Below are positions 36,024 through 43,584 of a stretch of 51,532 nucleotides of DNA, piece by piece. Every line of letters starts with the position of its first letter. Positions within the stretch are counted from its first letter, which is position 1. Location: NCBI RefSeq assembly GCF_007556585.1, contig NZ_VJNA01000020.1, positions 1 through 51,532 of the forward strand, read 5' to 3'. The notes under the pieces are model-generated. The model had not been told where the DNA came from. It saw nothing but the letters and a program-made list of their open reading frames with translations, and did not search any database. The DNA is from Tepidimonas aquatica (GTDB lineage: Bacteria; Pseudomonadota; Gammaproteobacteria; Burkholderiales; Burkholderiaceae_C). Made by a program: the position numbers and the translations under genes.

Positions 36024-36033
36024 GCCCTGATGG

Positions 36034-36065
36034 GGCAGGTATCCAGCAACCGCTGGATGCCTGCC
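36034..36065 (+). other. Long 14-bp stem-loop just after the S-layer gene
   Basis: GGCAGGTATCCAGC (36034-36047), loop AACC and GCTGGATGCCTGCC (36052-36065) pair along 14 positions with one G-U wobble. No T-run follows, so it is not a terminator by itself. It may protect the 3' end of an abundant mRNA. Confidence 0.6.
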
Positions 36066-36102
36066 GCCAGCCAGCTGTGTGCTGTTGGCTGACGTGATCT
36101 CG

Positions 36103-36135
36103 ACCCCGTCTCCTCTCGCAGGGGCGGGGTTTTTT
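36103..36135 (+). terminator. Intrinsic terminator of the S-layer gene
   Basis: ACCCCG pairs with CGGGGT across a 16-nt loop and is followed by a run of T residues (36130-36135). It lies about 80 nt after the stop codon. Confidence 0.7.
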
Positions 36136-36164
36136 CATGATGCCGGCCGTATCATGAAAAAACC
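36128..36164. other. Perfect 14-bp inverted repeat overlapping the terminator T-run
   Basis: GGTTTTTTCATGAT (36128-36141) and ATCATGAAAAAACC (36151-36164) are exact complements around a 9-nt loop. The repeat overlaps the terminator stem and T-run and ends 24 nt before the next gene's ATG. It could be a terminator acting in both directions or an alternative fold. Confidence 0.6.
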
Positions 36165-36188
36165 TCGAACACCGAAAAGGACACCACC

Positions 36189-37724
36189 ATGACCGACTGG
36201 ACCGCCGGCTACGTCTCCGAAATTGGCTACACCTACGGCTACTACACCGAGCTCAACCCGCAGCGACTGGCCCTTCCGCTTCTAGCGGCCGGCATTGCAC
36301 CGCCCAAGGTGGAGGCCGCCTGCGAGCTGGGCTTTGGCCAGGGCATGAGCGTCAACATCCACGCGGCAGCCAGTGGCACCGCCTGGTGGGGCACGGACTT
36401 CAACCCCGCACAGGCCGGCTTTGCGCAGGAGCTGGCCGCCGCCTCCGGCGCCGCTGCCAAGCTGTATGACCAGGCCTTTGCCGAGTTCTGCACCCGGCCC
36501 GACCTGCCGGACTTCGATTTCATCGGTCTGCACGGCATCTGGAGCTGGATTTCGGACGAGAACCGCGCGGTCATCGTAGATTTCATCCGGCGCAAGCTCA
36601 AGGTCGGCGGGGTGCTCTACATCAGCTACAACACCCAGCCCGGCTGGGCGGCCATGGTGCCGATGCGCGAACTCCTGATCGCCCACGGCGATGCCCTGGC
36701 GGCCAAGGGGCAGGGCATCGTCAACCGCATCGATGCGGCGCTGGGCTTTGCCGAGCAGCTTTTTGCCGCCCAACCTGCCTATGCGGCGGCCAATCCGCAG
36801 GTGCCGCAGCGCATCGCCAAGATGCAGGAGCAAAACCGCCATTACCTGGCCCACGAATACTTCAACCGCGACTGGCACCCGATGTCGGTGGCCAAGATGG
36901 CCGAATGGCTGGCGCCGGCCAAGCTGGGCTACGCGGCCTCGGCCCACTATCTGGATCATGTGGATGCCATCAACCTGTCGGAGCAACAACAGGCCTTGCT
37001 CAACGGCATCCCGGATGCCGGCTTTCGCCAACTGGTGCGGGACTTTTGCTGCAACACGCAGTTCCGTCGAGATTACTGGATCAAGGGCGTGCGTCAGCCC
37101 ACGGCGCTAGAGCGTCTGGAAGGCTTGCGCGCGCAGCGCCTCATCCTCACCAGCCCGCTTCAGGCGGTGGAGCTCAAGGTCACCGGCAACCGGGGCGAGG
37201 CGACGTTGAACGAAGGGGTGTACCGGCCCATTCTGGACCTGCTGGCCGGCCACAAGCCACACACGCTCGGCCAGGTCGAGCAGCAGTTGGCGCCGCGGGG
37301 CATCACCTTCGCGCAAATTCTGCAGGCGGCGCTGATTCTGGTGGGCAAGGGCGATGTGGCGGTGGCGCAGGACGAGGCCAGCGCCAGCCGCGCCAGAAAG
37401 CCCTGTGACCGCCTCAACCAGCACCTGATGCACAAAAGCCGCGCCAGCAACGACCTGGCGTATCTGGCCAGCCCCGTCACCGGCGGCGGGGTGCAGGTCA
37501 ACCGCTTTCAACAGCTCTTTTTGCTGGCCCGCCATCAAGGGCGCAAGATGCCCGAGGAATGGGCGCGCTTTGTCTGGGAGCATCTGCAGGCTCTGGGCCA
37601 GCGGCTCACCAAAGAGGGCAAGGTGCTGGAGGCCGCAGATGAAAATCTCGCCGAGCTCACCGCCCAGGCGCAGGCCTTTGCTGAGAAGCAGTTGCCCATT
37701 CTGAAAGCCCTGCAGACGGCTTGA
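36189..37724 (+). CDS. Methyltransferase with regulatory domain (possible surface-protein lysine methyltransferase)
   Basis: This 511-residue protein has an N-terminal class I SAM domain. ACELGFGQGMSVNIHAAA holds the glycine-rich motif, followed by GTDFNPAQAGFAQEL, FDFIGLHGIWSWISDENR and KVGGVLYISYNTQPGWAAM. A middle 'methyltransferase regulatory' domain (about 210-290, with HYLAHEYFNRDWHPM) follows, and a C-terminal region carries winged-helix-like segments. The same architecture is known from the rickettsial protein-lysine methyltransferases that modify the outer-membrane protein OmpB. It lies between two similar terminators directly downstream of the S-layer-like gene, so methylation of that lysine-containing protein is a plausible role. 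AAAAGGA precedes ATG 36189. Confidence 0.82.
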   Translation: MTDWTAGYVSEIGYTYGYYTELNPQRLALPLLAAGIAPPKVEAACELGFGQGMSVNIHAAASGTAWWGTDFNPAQAGFAQELAAASGAAAKLYDQAFAEFCTRPDLPDFDFIGLHGIWSWISDENRAVIVDFIRRKLKVGGVLYISYNTQPGWAAMVPMRELLIAHGDALAAKGQGIVNRIDAALGFAEQLFAAQPAYAAANPQVPQRIAKMQEQNRHYLAHEYFNRDWHPMSVAKMAEWLAPAKLGYAASAHYLDHVDAINLSEQQQALLNGIPDAGFRQLVRDFCCNTQFRRDYWIKGVRQPTALERLEGLRAQRLILTSPLQAVELKVTGNRGEATLNEGVYRPILDLLAGHKPHTLGQVEQQLAPRGITFAQILQAALILVGKGDVAVAQDEASASRARKPCDRLNQHLMHKSRASNDLAYLASPVTGGGVQVNRFQQLFLLARHQGRKMPEEWARFVWEHLQALGQRLTKEGKVLEAADENLAELTAQAQAFAEKQLPILKALQTA

Positions 37725-37734
37725 GGTGATGGAA

Positions 37735-37767
37735 GCCCCGTCCTTCGCAAGAGGGGCAGGGTTTTTT
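37735..37767 (+). terminator. Terminator downstream of the methyltransferase
   Basis: GCCCC (37735-37739) pairs with GGGGC (37753-37757), followed by AGGG and a TTTTTT run (37762-37767). It resembles the terminator at 36103 in sequence as well as shape. Confidence 0.6.
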
Positions 37768-37826
37768 CCATAAGGGCCTTGCGGGTGGGGCAGGGCTCTT
37801 ACGGAAGAGATGAAAAAGGAGGAGCG

Positions 37827-38345
37827 ATGCGACGCGCATTTCTGATCGTCGGTTTTAACAACTGGGGTAAGACGACGCTCGTCTATGACCTGTTTGGCAA
37901 GCAACGATTTCTTGTGGGCTACGGCTATCGGCTGCAGCGCGATGTCGGGCGGCGCTTTACCGTCGAATCCCACTCCAACGACGATACCGGGCAGCAGCGT
38001 TACATCGACTTGATCGACAAGCGCGTCCGCAAAGCGCCGGCAGATGCGCAAGACCTCATTAGCGTGCTCTGCCCCAGCCGGGAGCCCACCAACGACGCGT
38101 GCCGCATTCTTGGCAGCCCGGCTTTCCAGCCCTTCGACGAAATCCATTTGCTCCTGCTGCGCTACAAGTGGGACTTGCACGCGGAGCTGCGCATCGGGGA
38201 CATCCAGGCGTATTTCAGTGCCTGTGGCAATCGGCGGCTGCGCCTTCACGTCGTCGATGAAGGAGTGAGTGGTTCTGATCAAGAGCGAGGGCAGCGCCGC
38301 CGCACGCAGGCGCACGATATCATCCGCAGTGTGCTGAGCGAATAA
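37827..38345 (+). CDS. Small P-loop NTPase-like protein of unknown function
   Basis: This 172-residue protein starts RRAFLIVGFNNWGKTTLVYDLFG, a clear Walker A (GFNNWGKT). A Walker B-like region is not certain; FDEIHLLLLRYKWDL and RLHVVDEG are candidates. I do not recognise the family. ATG 37827 has a very strong AAGGAGGAG 3 nt upstream, so the longer frame from 37779 is not needed. The stop TAA overlaps the ATG of a 31-residue reading frame (TAATG), and that frame overlaps a third one (ATGA). The three look translationally coupled. Confidence 0.65.
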   Translation: MRRAFLIVGFNNWGKTTLVYDLFGKQRFLVGYGYRLQRDVGRRFTVESHSNDDTGQQRYIDLIDKRVRKAPADAQDLISVLCPSREPTNDACRILGSPAFQPFDEIHLLLLRYKWDLHAELRIGDIQAYFSACGNRRLRLHVVDEGVSGSDQERGQRRRTQAHDIIRSVLSE

Positions 38346-38440
38346 TGGAGGATCACGGTTCCTTCTCCGACCTCGACAAGCCAGGAGCCATGGAGGGGGG
38401 CTGCGAGAGCTGGTGGGGAGAGTGTTGCCAAAATGAATGA
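38345..38440 (+). CDS. 31-residue peptide, coupled between the P-loop gene and a truncated gene
   Basis: The ATG overlaps the stop of the P-loop gene (TAATG), and the TGA overlaps the next ATG (ATGA). The short product is acidic and contains three Cys and two Trp in CESWWGECC near its C-terminus. There is no signal peptide and no hydrophobic stretch. The tight double overlap supports translation. A peptide with clustered Cys and Trp could be a small metal-binding protein or a substrate of modification, but nothing in the window proves either. Confidence 0.45.
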   Translation: MEDHGSFSDLDKPGAMEGGCESWWGECCQNE

Positions 38441-38583
38441 GCGAGCTGCTTCTTGACCGGCCGGCAAAGCTGGCCGAACTCGACGCCATCGAAGCCGAAT
38501 CCATCGGCTGGCTGCCGCTGGGCGAAGGCGCCTATCTCCATCTGGGCAAGCCGGATGAGGAAGAGGTCGTGATCACCGTGGTG
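38437..38583 (+). pseudogene. Truncated gene fragment, 5' part only
   Basis: An ATG overlapping the stop of the 31-residue peptide opens a frame whose first 49 residues look like real coding sequence (SELLLDRPAKLAELDAIEAE, then LGKPDEEEVVITVV). After about 38583 the frame runs on to 38769 only as the antisense of the TnpB-like fragment, so its true 3' half is missing. No family recognised. Confidence 0.5.
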
Positions 38584-38937
38584 GGTGTGGCGATCGAAAT
38601 AGACTGGGCAGCTTTCCGAGAAGCGGAGCAGTGGCAAAGTTTTGTTGCCCCAGCGTTGAATATGAAACGGGCTTTGCGGATGTTGAAATGCCAAACGCGC
38701 CGATCGACAGACGGAGTAAATGGCATTGCACGCCATTTGCGAACCGAGCGCAGGAAGATTTTCGCGTAGTGCGCGGTACGCCAAATGGTGTAACGCAACA
38801 CGGTTCCAGCAGCGATGTTGCCTTACGATGGGGGCCAAAAAATTGCAGGCTTGGGCAAACGTCCGCTGCAGATCCCGGAGCCGCGCCGCTTGGTCGGGTG
38901 ATGTGGCAAGCGGTACACAGATCCGGAGGAAGTTCAT
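38584..38937 (-). pseudogene. TnpB-like N-terminal fragment, second copy, 3' truncated
   Basis: Residues 1-118 align without gaps to the protein at 14426, with 83 identical positions by hand count (about 70%), including HRCWNRVALHHLAYR, LGSQMACNAIYSVCR and SCPVYFDRHT. Homology stops exactly at RHT. The frame then continues to 38353 as the antisense of the adjacent truncated gene, so the WED-like C-terminal part is gone. The start is ATG 38937, which aligns with GTG 14426; a longer frame begins at 38967. A recombination or deletion joined two genes tail to tail. Confidence 0.7.
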
Positions 38938-38967
38938 ATAGGACGTAGTGTAGCACGGTTTTGACAC

Positions 38968-38992
38968 AAAAACGGCAGCCCGATGGCTGCCG
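38968..38992 (-). terminator. Terminator of metK
   Basis: On the minus strand CGGCAGCC, loop ATCG and GGCTGCCG form a perfect 8-bp stem followed by TTTTT. It lies 32 nt after the metK stop. Confidence 0.8.
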
Positions 38993-39023
38993 CAGTGGGC
39001 GTGGAGCGTTCGGCCGCGTCCGG

Positions 39024-40208
39024 TCAGCGCGCGATCCCCGCCAAATCCCGCAACACCGCCACCTTGTCGGTGCGCTCCCAGGTGAACTCCGGCTCATCGC
39101 GGCCGAAGTGGCCGTAGGCGGCGGTTTTGCTGTAGATGGGCCGCAGCAGGTCCAGCATCTGGATGATGCCCTTGGGCCGCAGGTCGAACACCTCGCCCAC
39201 GATCTTGGCGATCTTGTCGTCGGGGATGACGCCGGTGCCTTCGGTGTACACCGTCACGTTGATGGGGCGGGCCATGCCGATGGCGTAGCTGACCTGGATC
39301 TGGCACTGACGAGCCAGGCCGGCGGCGACGATGTTCTTGGCCACGTAACGCGCGGCATAGGCGGCTGAGCGGTCCACTTTGGTCGGGTCTTTGCCGCTGA
39401 AGGCGCCGCCGCCGTGCGGGCAGGCCCCGCCGTAGGTGTCGACGATGATCTTGCGCCCGGTCAAGCCGCAATCACCCTGCGGTCCGCCCACCACAAAGCG
39501 ACCGGTCGGGTTGATCAGGTAGCGTGTGTTGTGCAGCCACTCCTTGGGCAACACGGGCTTGATGATTTCCTCGATGCACGCCTCGATGAAGGCCGGCTTC
39601 ATGTGTTTGCCGTCGCTCATCTCCGGGCTGTGCTGGCTGGACAGCACCACGGTGTCGATGCTGTGCGGGCGGCCGTCGACGTAGCGCATTGTGATCTGGC
39701 TCTTGGCGTCCGGGCGCAGGAACGGCAGCCGCCCATCTTTGCGAAGTTGCGCCTGGCGCTCGACGATGCGGTGCGCATAGTAGATCGGCGCCGGCATCAG
39801 CTCGGGCGTTTCGTCGCAGGCGTAGCCGAACATCAGACCTTGGTCGCCCGCGCCGGTGTTGAGGTAGTCGTCCGACGCATGGTCCACGCCCTGGGCGATG
39901 TCGTAGCTTTGCTTGTCGTAGGCCACCAGCACCGCGCAGCCTTTGTAGTCGATGCCGTACTCGGTGTTGTCGTAGCCGATGCGCTTGATGGTGTTGCGCG
40001 CCACTTGGATGTAGTCCACGTGCGCGTTGGTGGTGATTTCACCGGCCAGCACCACCAGGCCGGTGTTGCACAGCGTCTCGGCCGCCACGCGGCTGCGCGG
40101 GTCTTGCTCGAGGATGGCGTCGAGGATGGCGTCCGAGATCTGGTCGGCCACCTTGTCCGGGTGGCCTTCGGAGACCGATTCGCTGGTGAAAAGAAAGTCG
40201 TTCGCCAT
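39024..40208 (-). CDS. metK: S-adenosylmethionine synthetase
   Basis: MetK makes SAM from methionine and ATP in the cytoplasm. The 394-residue protein has [21 protein letters not shown] at the N-terminus, [15 protein letters not shown], and the P-loop-like [23 protein letters not shown]. Length is normal. ATG 40208 was chosen because homology starts at [11 protein letters not shown], and AAGGAG lies 10 nt upstream. The SAM made here serves all methyltransferases in the window. It is divergent from the lauroyl transferase gene. Confidence 0.97.
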   Translation of the reverse strand: MANDFLFTSESVSEGHPDKVADQISDAILDAILEQDPRSRVAAETLCNTGLVVLAGEITTNAHVDYIQVARNTIKRIGYDNTEYGIDYKGCAVLVAYDKQSYDIAQGVDHASDDYLNTGAGDQGLMFGYACDETPELMPAPIYYAHRIVERQAQLRKDGRLPFLRPDAKSQITMRYVDGRPHSIDTVVLSSQHSPEMSDGKHMKPAFIEACIEEIIKPVLPKEWLHNTRYLINPTGRFVVGGPQGDCGLTGRKIIVDTYGGACPHGGGAFSGKDPTKVDRSAAYAARYVAKNIVAAGLARQCQIQVSYAIGMARPINVTVYTEGTGVIPDDKIAKIVGEVFDLRPKGIIQMLDLLRPIYSKTAAYGHFGRDEPEFTWERTDKVAVLRDLAGIAR

Positions 40209-40239
40209 GGTTGCTACACTCCTTAGGAATCGTGGGGCG

Positions 40240-40254
40240 CCGGCGTTGCGCCGG
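40240..40254 (-). promoter_or_regulatory. Hairpin in the metK leader
   Basis: CCGGCG-CAA-CGCCGG forms a perfect 6-bp stem about 15 nt upstream of the metK ribosome-binding site (AAGGAG). Candidate -10 TAGAAT lies further up, at about 40339-40344 on the minus strand. The rest of 40209-40409 shows no further gene. I could not match the leader to a known SAM or SAH riboswitch. Confidence 0.35.
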
Positions 40255-40409
40255 TCCCTCACAGGGGCGTGATGGCGAACGCTTTAGCGGCATTTGTGAA
40301 TCGCCCGCAAGTAGTTCAGTAACTCGGCGATAGGATGCCATTCTAACCGAAAGGATGTGCCGAGGGTGCGGCACGCCTTGTTGCCCCTTGGGGGCTGCAC
40401 AACGCAACG

Positions 40410-41255
40410 ATGCTCATCACGCTGTTTCGAACGTTGGGGCGCTGGCCGCTGCCGGCGCTGCATGCCCTGGGTTGGATGGGCGGCTGGCTGGTGTGGCTGG
40501 CCTCGCCCACCTATCGCCGCCGGTGGCGGGCGCACACCCGGCAGGCCGGCTTGAATGGGCGGGCGCGCTGGGCGTCGGTGGGGGCGGCGGGCCAACAGGT
40601 GGCCGAGCTGCCGCGGCTGTGGTTTGGACCGCCGGTGCCCGTGGGATGGCGGGGGGCAGCGCACATCGAGGCGGCGCTGGCCCGTGGCCACGGGGTGCTG
40701 TTTTTGACACCGCACCTGGGTTGCTTCGAAGTCACCCCGCGCGCCTACGCCGAGCGGTTTGGGGTGCAGGGGCGCCCGATCACGGTGCTGTACCGCCCGG
40801 CGCGCCACGCCGCGCTGGACGCCGTGCTGCGTCAAGCGCGGCAGCGGCCTGGCATGGCGGCGGCGCCCACGACGCTGGCCGGTGTGCGGCAGTTGATGCA
40901 AGCCCTGCGCCGCGGCGAGGCGGTGGGCTTGCTGCCCGACCAAGTGCCCCCGCAAGGCCTGGGTGTGTGGGCCCCGTTTTGGGGCGCGCCTGCTTACACG
41001 ATGACGCTGGCGGCCCGCTTGGCCCAGCAACCCGGTGTGCACGTGCTGTTGGCTTGGGGCGAGCGCTTGCCGTGGGGGCGCGGCTACGTGGTGCACGTGC
41101 AGCCGTGGGCCGAGGTGATGGACGAGCCGCTGGCCACCGACCCGGCACAGGCGGCGGCCCAGATCAACCGGGCGATGGAGCTGCTGATTCGCCGCTGCCC
41201 CGAACAATACCTGTGGGGCTACGCGCGCTACAAGTCACCCCGTGCGCTCGGGTGA
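40410..41255 (+). CDS. lpxL: LpxL/HtrB-type lipid A acyltransferase
   Basis: This 281-residue inner-membrane enzyme adds a secondary acyl chain to lipid A. A hydrophobic N-terminal anchor (LPALHALGWMGGWLVWLASPTYRRRWRAH) is followed by the catalytic H-x4-E motif in LTPHLGCFEVTPRAYAERFG. It also has VLYRPARHAALD, GVRQLMQALRRGEAVGLLPDQVPP and the terminal EQYLWGYARYKS. All are standard. The gene faces metK across 201 nt and its 3' end overlaps the alpha/beta hydrolase gene by 21 nt. Confidence 0.92.
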   Translation: MLITLFRTLGRWPLPALHALGWMGGWLVWLASPTYRRRWRAHTRQAGLNGRARWASVGAAGQQVAELPRLWFGPPVPVGWRGAAHIEAALARGHGVLFLTPHLGCFEVTPRAYAERFGVQGRPITVLYRPARHAALDAVLRQARQRPGMAAAPTTLAGVRQLMQALRRGEAVGLLPDQVPPQGLGVWAPFWGAPAYTMTLAARLAQQPGVHVLLAWGERLPWGRGYVVHVQPWAEVMDEPLATDPAQAAAQINRAMELLIRRCPEQYLWGYARYKSPRALG

Positions 41256-42161
41256 TGGGAGAAACCCGCCGATCAACGCCAGCACCTGCGCCGGTTGCTC
41301 GTGCAGCAGCCAGTGCGAGGCTTGCGGCAGCCGTTCGATGTGCAGGTCCGGCACCCAGTCGCTCAGCCCGTCCAGCAGGCCGGGCAGCAGGGCCTGATCC
41401 TTCAGGCCCCAGATGACCTGCGTCGGCACCCGTACGCGCAGCAGCTCATCGGGCAGCTCCACCCCCGCCGCGCCGGGGTCGTCCGCAGTGGGTGGCCGCA
41501 AGGGCGAGGCGACGTAGTAGTTCAGCCCGCCTTGCAACCCCATCGCCCACACGGCCTCGTACTGCGCCTGCAGGGCTGGCGTCAGCCAGGCCGAGGTGTC
41601 CGACATGCCCCGAAAGAACGCCCACAGCCGGGCATAGCCGTTGGCCGACAGGCGTTGCGCCGCGTCGGGCCGGGCCAGAAAGTTCATGTAGGCGCTGGCG
41701 GCCTGTTGTGCGGGGGAGTGGCGCAGGTCGCGCCAAAACGCGCCCGGATGGGGCGAGTTCAGGATGATCAGCCGTTGCAGCCGCTGTGGTTGCAGCGCAG
41801 CCAGGTTCCACGCCACAGCGCCGCCCCAGTCGTGGGCGACCACGGCGGCGACGCGGCCGGGGGTGGGGCCCGCAGCGGTGACGGCGTCGATCAGCGCGGC
41901 GATGTCCTGCATCAGGTGACGAGCCCGGTAAGCCTCGGCCGTGGCTGGGGCGCTGGAGCGCTCGTAGCCGCGCAGATTGGGCGCGATGCAGCGCCAGCCG
42001 CCATGCTCTGGCTTGGCAAACCGCACCAGCGCCTCGTCCCAGACGAAGGCGGCCTCCGGGAAGCCGTGCAAAAACAGCAGTACGGGCCGGCCGGTCTGGC
42101 CGGCGGCACGCACGCTCAGGGTGATGCCGTGGGGCAGCGCAAGCTCAAACGTTTCGACCAT
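41235..42161 (-). CDS. Alpha/beta hydrolase (epoxide hydrolase-like)
   Basis: This 308-residue cytoplasmic hydrolase has HGFPE as the oxyanion motif and AHDWGG with Asp as nucleophile. WGLKDQALLP contains an acidic member of the catalytic set and ASHWLLHEQP the catalytic His. An Asp nucleophile with HGxP is typical of epoxide hydrolases and haloalkane dehalogenases. The substrate is unknown. ATG 42161 was taken because the longer frame to 42950 lacks homology. It overlaps the lpxL 3' end. Confidence 0.88.
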   Translation of the reverse strand: MVETFELALPHGITLSVRAAGQTGRPVLLFLHGFPEAAFVWDEALVRFAKPEHGGWRCIAPNLRGYERSSAPATAEAYRARHLMQDIAALIDAVTAAGPTPGRVAAVVAHDWGGAVAWNLAALQPQRLQRLIILNSPHPGAFWRDLRHSPAQQAASAYMNFLARPDAAQRLSANGYARLWAFFRGMSDTSAWLTPALQAQYEAVWAMGLQGGLNYYVASPLRPPTADDPGAAGVELPDELLRVRVPTQVIWGLKDQALLPGLLDGLSDWVPDLHIERLPQASHWLLHEQPAQVLALIGGFLPSPERTG

Positions 42162-42202
42162 GGACGGTGCTCTCCGGTGGATGGCCCCGCCGCGGCTCGG
42201 AG

Positions 42203-42844
42203 CTACGGCGCCGGCCGGCCCCATTGCCACAGCCGTTGCGCCACCTCGTCGACCCCGATGCGCTTGAGGGCGGAAAACAGCATCGCATCGCCACCGCGGG
42301 TTTGCAGTCGCGCAACGGACAGCGCCTTGGCCTGCTCCTGGCGCGACAGCTTGTCGGCCTTGGTCAGCAACACCAAAAACGGCATTTCCTGCTCGACGCG
42401 CGGGCGGATCACGTCCAGCAGCGCCTCGTCCAGCTCGGTCAAACCCAGCCGGGCGTCGGCCAGCAGCACCACCGCGCGTAGGTTGGGGCGGCTGACCAGG
42501 TAATTGGCCATGACCTGCTGCCAGCGCCGTTTGGCCGCCTGCGGCACGGCGGCATAGCCATAGCCGGGCAAGTCGGCCAGCACAGCATCGGTGGTGCCTT
42601 GCTTGCCCACCGCGAACAACACGATGCTCTGCGTACGTCCCGGCATTTTGGACGCAAACGCCAGCTGCCGCTGTTGCGCCAGCGTGTTGATGCAGGTGGA
42701 TTTGCCGGCGTTGGAGCGGCCGACGAAGGCGATTTCCGGCACGCTCAGCACCGGCAGGTCGCGCAGCTGCGGCGCTTCGGTCAGGAAGCGTGCGGTGTGC
42801 AGCCAGGCGTGCGCCTGGGCGGGGGAGGGGGGGGTGTGGTCCAT
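42203..42844 (-). CDS. engB: Ribosome biogenesis GTPase YihA/YsxC/EngB
   Basis: This 213-residue GTPase is needed for 50S subunit assembly. The G1 motif is GRSNAGKST, G3 is DLPGYG and G4 is TKAD, in the expected order and spacing; LLDVIRPRVEQEMPFLVLLTKADKL is typical. ATG 42844 is the first near the homology. It is divergent from the cytochrome c4 gene. The 125-nt gap contains TACAAT on the minus strand and TAGAAT on the plus strand within the same segment near 42877-42882, as an overlapping divergent promoter. Confidence 0.95.
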   Translation of the reverse strand: MDHTPPSPAQAHAWLHTARFLTEAPQLRDLPVLSVPEIAFVGRSNAGKSTCINTLAQQRQLAFASKMPGRTQSIVLFAVGKQGTTDAVLADLPGYGYAAVPQAAKRRWQQVMANYLVSRPNLRAVVLLADARLGLTELDEALLDVIRPRVEQEMPFLVLLTKADKLSRQEQAKALSVARLQTRGGDAMLFSALKRIGVDEVAQRLWQWGRPAP

Positions 42845-42969
42845 GGCAAACTCGCGGCAGGATGGGCGGGCATTGTAGAATCGGTGGCGTTTCGCTCACG
42901 CTGCCGGCGCCAAGGTGCGTGCCGCCGCGGTGCCTGGGCTGTCTCACCAACCTACGTCACGACCTCGCC

Positions 42970-43584
42970 ATGAAACCCATCGTCACGCTGATCGGCGCCG
43001 CCATGGCCGCCACCCTGACTTGGTCTGCCCACGCCCAGTCGGCGCAGCCGGACCTCAAGCGTGGGGCGGCGCTGTACGGCCAGGTGTGCGTGGCCTGCCA
43101 TGCGGCGGACGGCAACTCCACCACCGCCGCCAACCCCAAGCTGGCGCAGCAGCACCCCGAATACCTGATCAAGCAGCTGCAGGAATTCAAGTCGGGCAAG
43201 CGGGCCAACGCCGTGATGGTGGGGTTTGCCACGCCGCTGTCGGACCAGGATATGCGCGACATCGCCTACTGGTTGGCGAGCCAAAAAGCCACCACGGGGG
43301 CGGCCACCGACGCCGAGAAGGTGCGTCTGGGCGAGCGCATTTACCGCGGTGGCCTGATGGATCGTCGCATCCCGGCCTGCGCGGGCTGCCACGGGCCGGC
43401 GGGCTCGGGCATCCCGGCCGAGTACCCGCGCCTGAGCGGCCAGCACGCCGAGTACACGGCCACGCAGCTGAAGCTGTTCCGCACCAACGAGCGCGCCAAC
43501 AACAAGCAGATGCACGAGATCGCGCGCTACCTGACGGACGTCGAAATCGCGGCGCTGGCCGATTACATCGCCGGCTTGCGTTGA
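42970..43584 (+). CDS. Cytochrome c4 (diheme)
   Basis: This 204-residue periplasmic electron carrier delivers electrons to terminal oxidases. The signal peptide (MKPIVTLIGAAMAATLTWSAHAQ) is followed by two similar cytochrome c halves with heme motifs CVACH and CAGCH. Axial Met residues are probably in NAVMVGFA and NKQMHEIA. The duplicated structure and length are those of cytochrome c4. ATG 42970 begins the signal peptide. The system II maturation genes resB-ccsA downstream attach its hemes. Confidence 0.94.
   Translation: MKPIVTLIGAAMAATLTWSAHAQSAQPDLKRGAALYGQVCVACHAADGNSTTAANPKLAQQHPEYLIKQLQEFKSGKRANAVMVGFATPLSDQDMRDIAYWLASQKATTGAATDAEKVRLGERIYRGGLMDRRIPACAGCHGPAGSGIPAEYPRLSGQHAEYTATQLKLFRTNERANNKQMHEIARYLTDVEIAALADYIAGLR

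Noticed and set aside
38437-38769. A 110-residue plus-strand protein here as an intact gene
   Set aside because: Only the first 49 codons look like sense coding sequence. The rest is the exact antisense of the TnpB-like fragment, so I treat it as a truncated gene.
40209-40340. SAM or SAH riboswitch in the metK leader
   Set aside because: A hairpin and an AAGGAGTGTAGCAACC stretch superficially recall the SAH riboswitch core, but the conserved paired segments are not found; the stretch is the ribosome-binding site region.
41235-42950. A single 571-residue protein covering hydrolase and upstream sequence
   Set aside because: The upstream part is an out-of-frame shadow of engB; hydrolase homology starts at ATG 42161.
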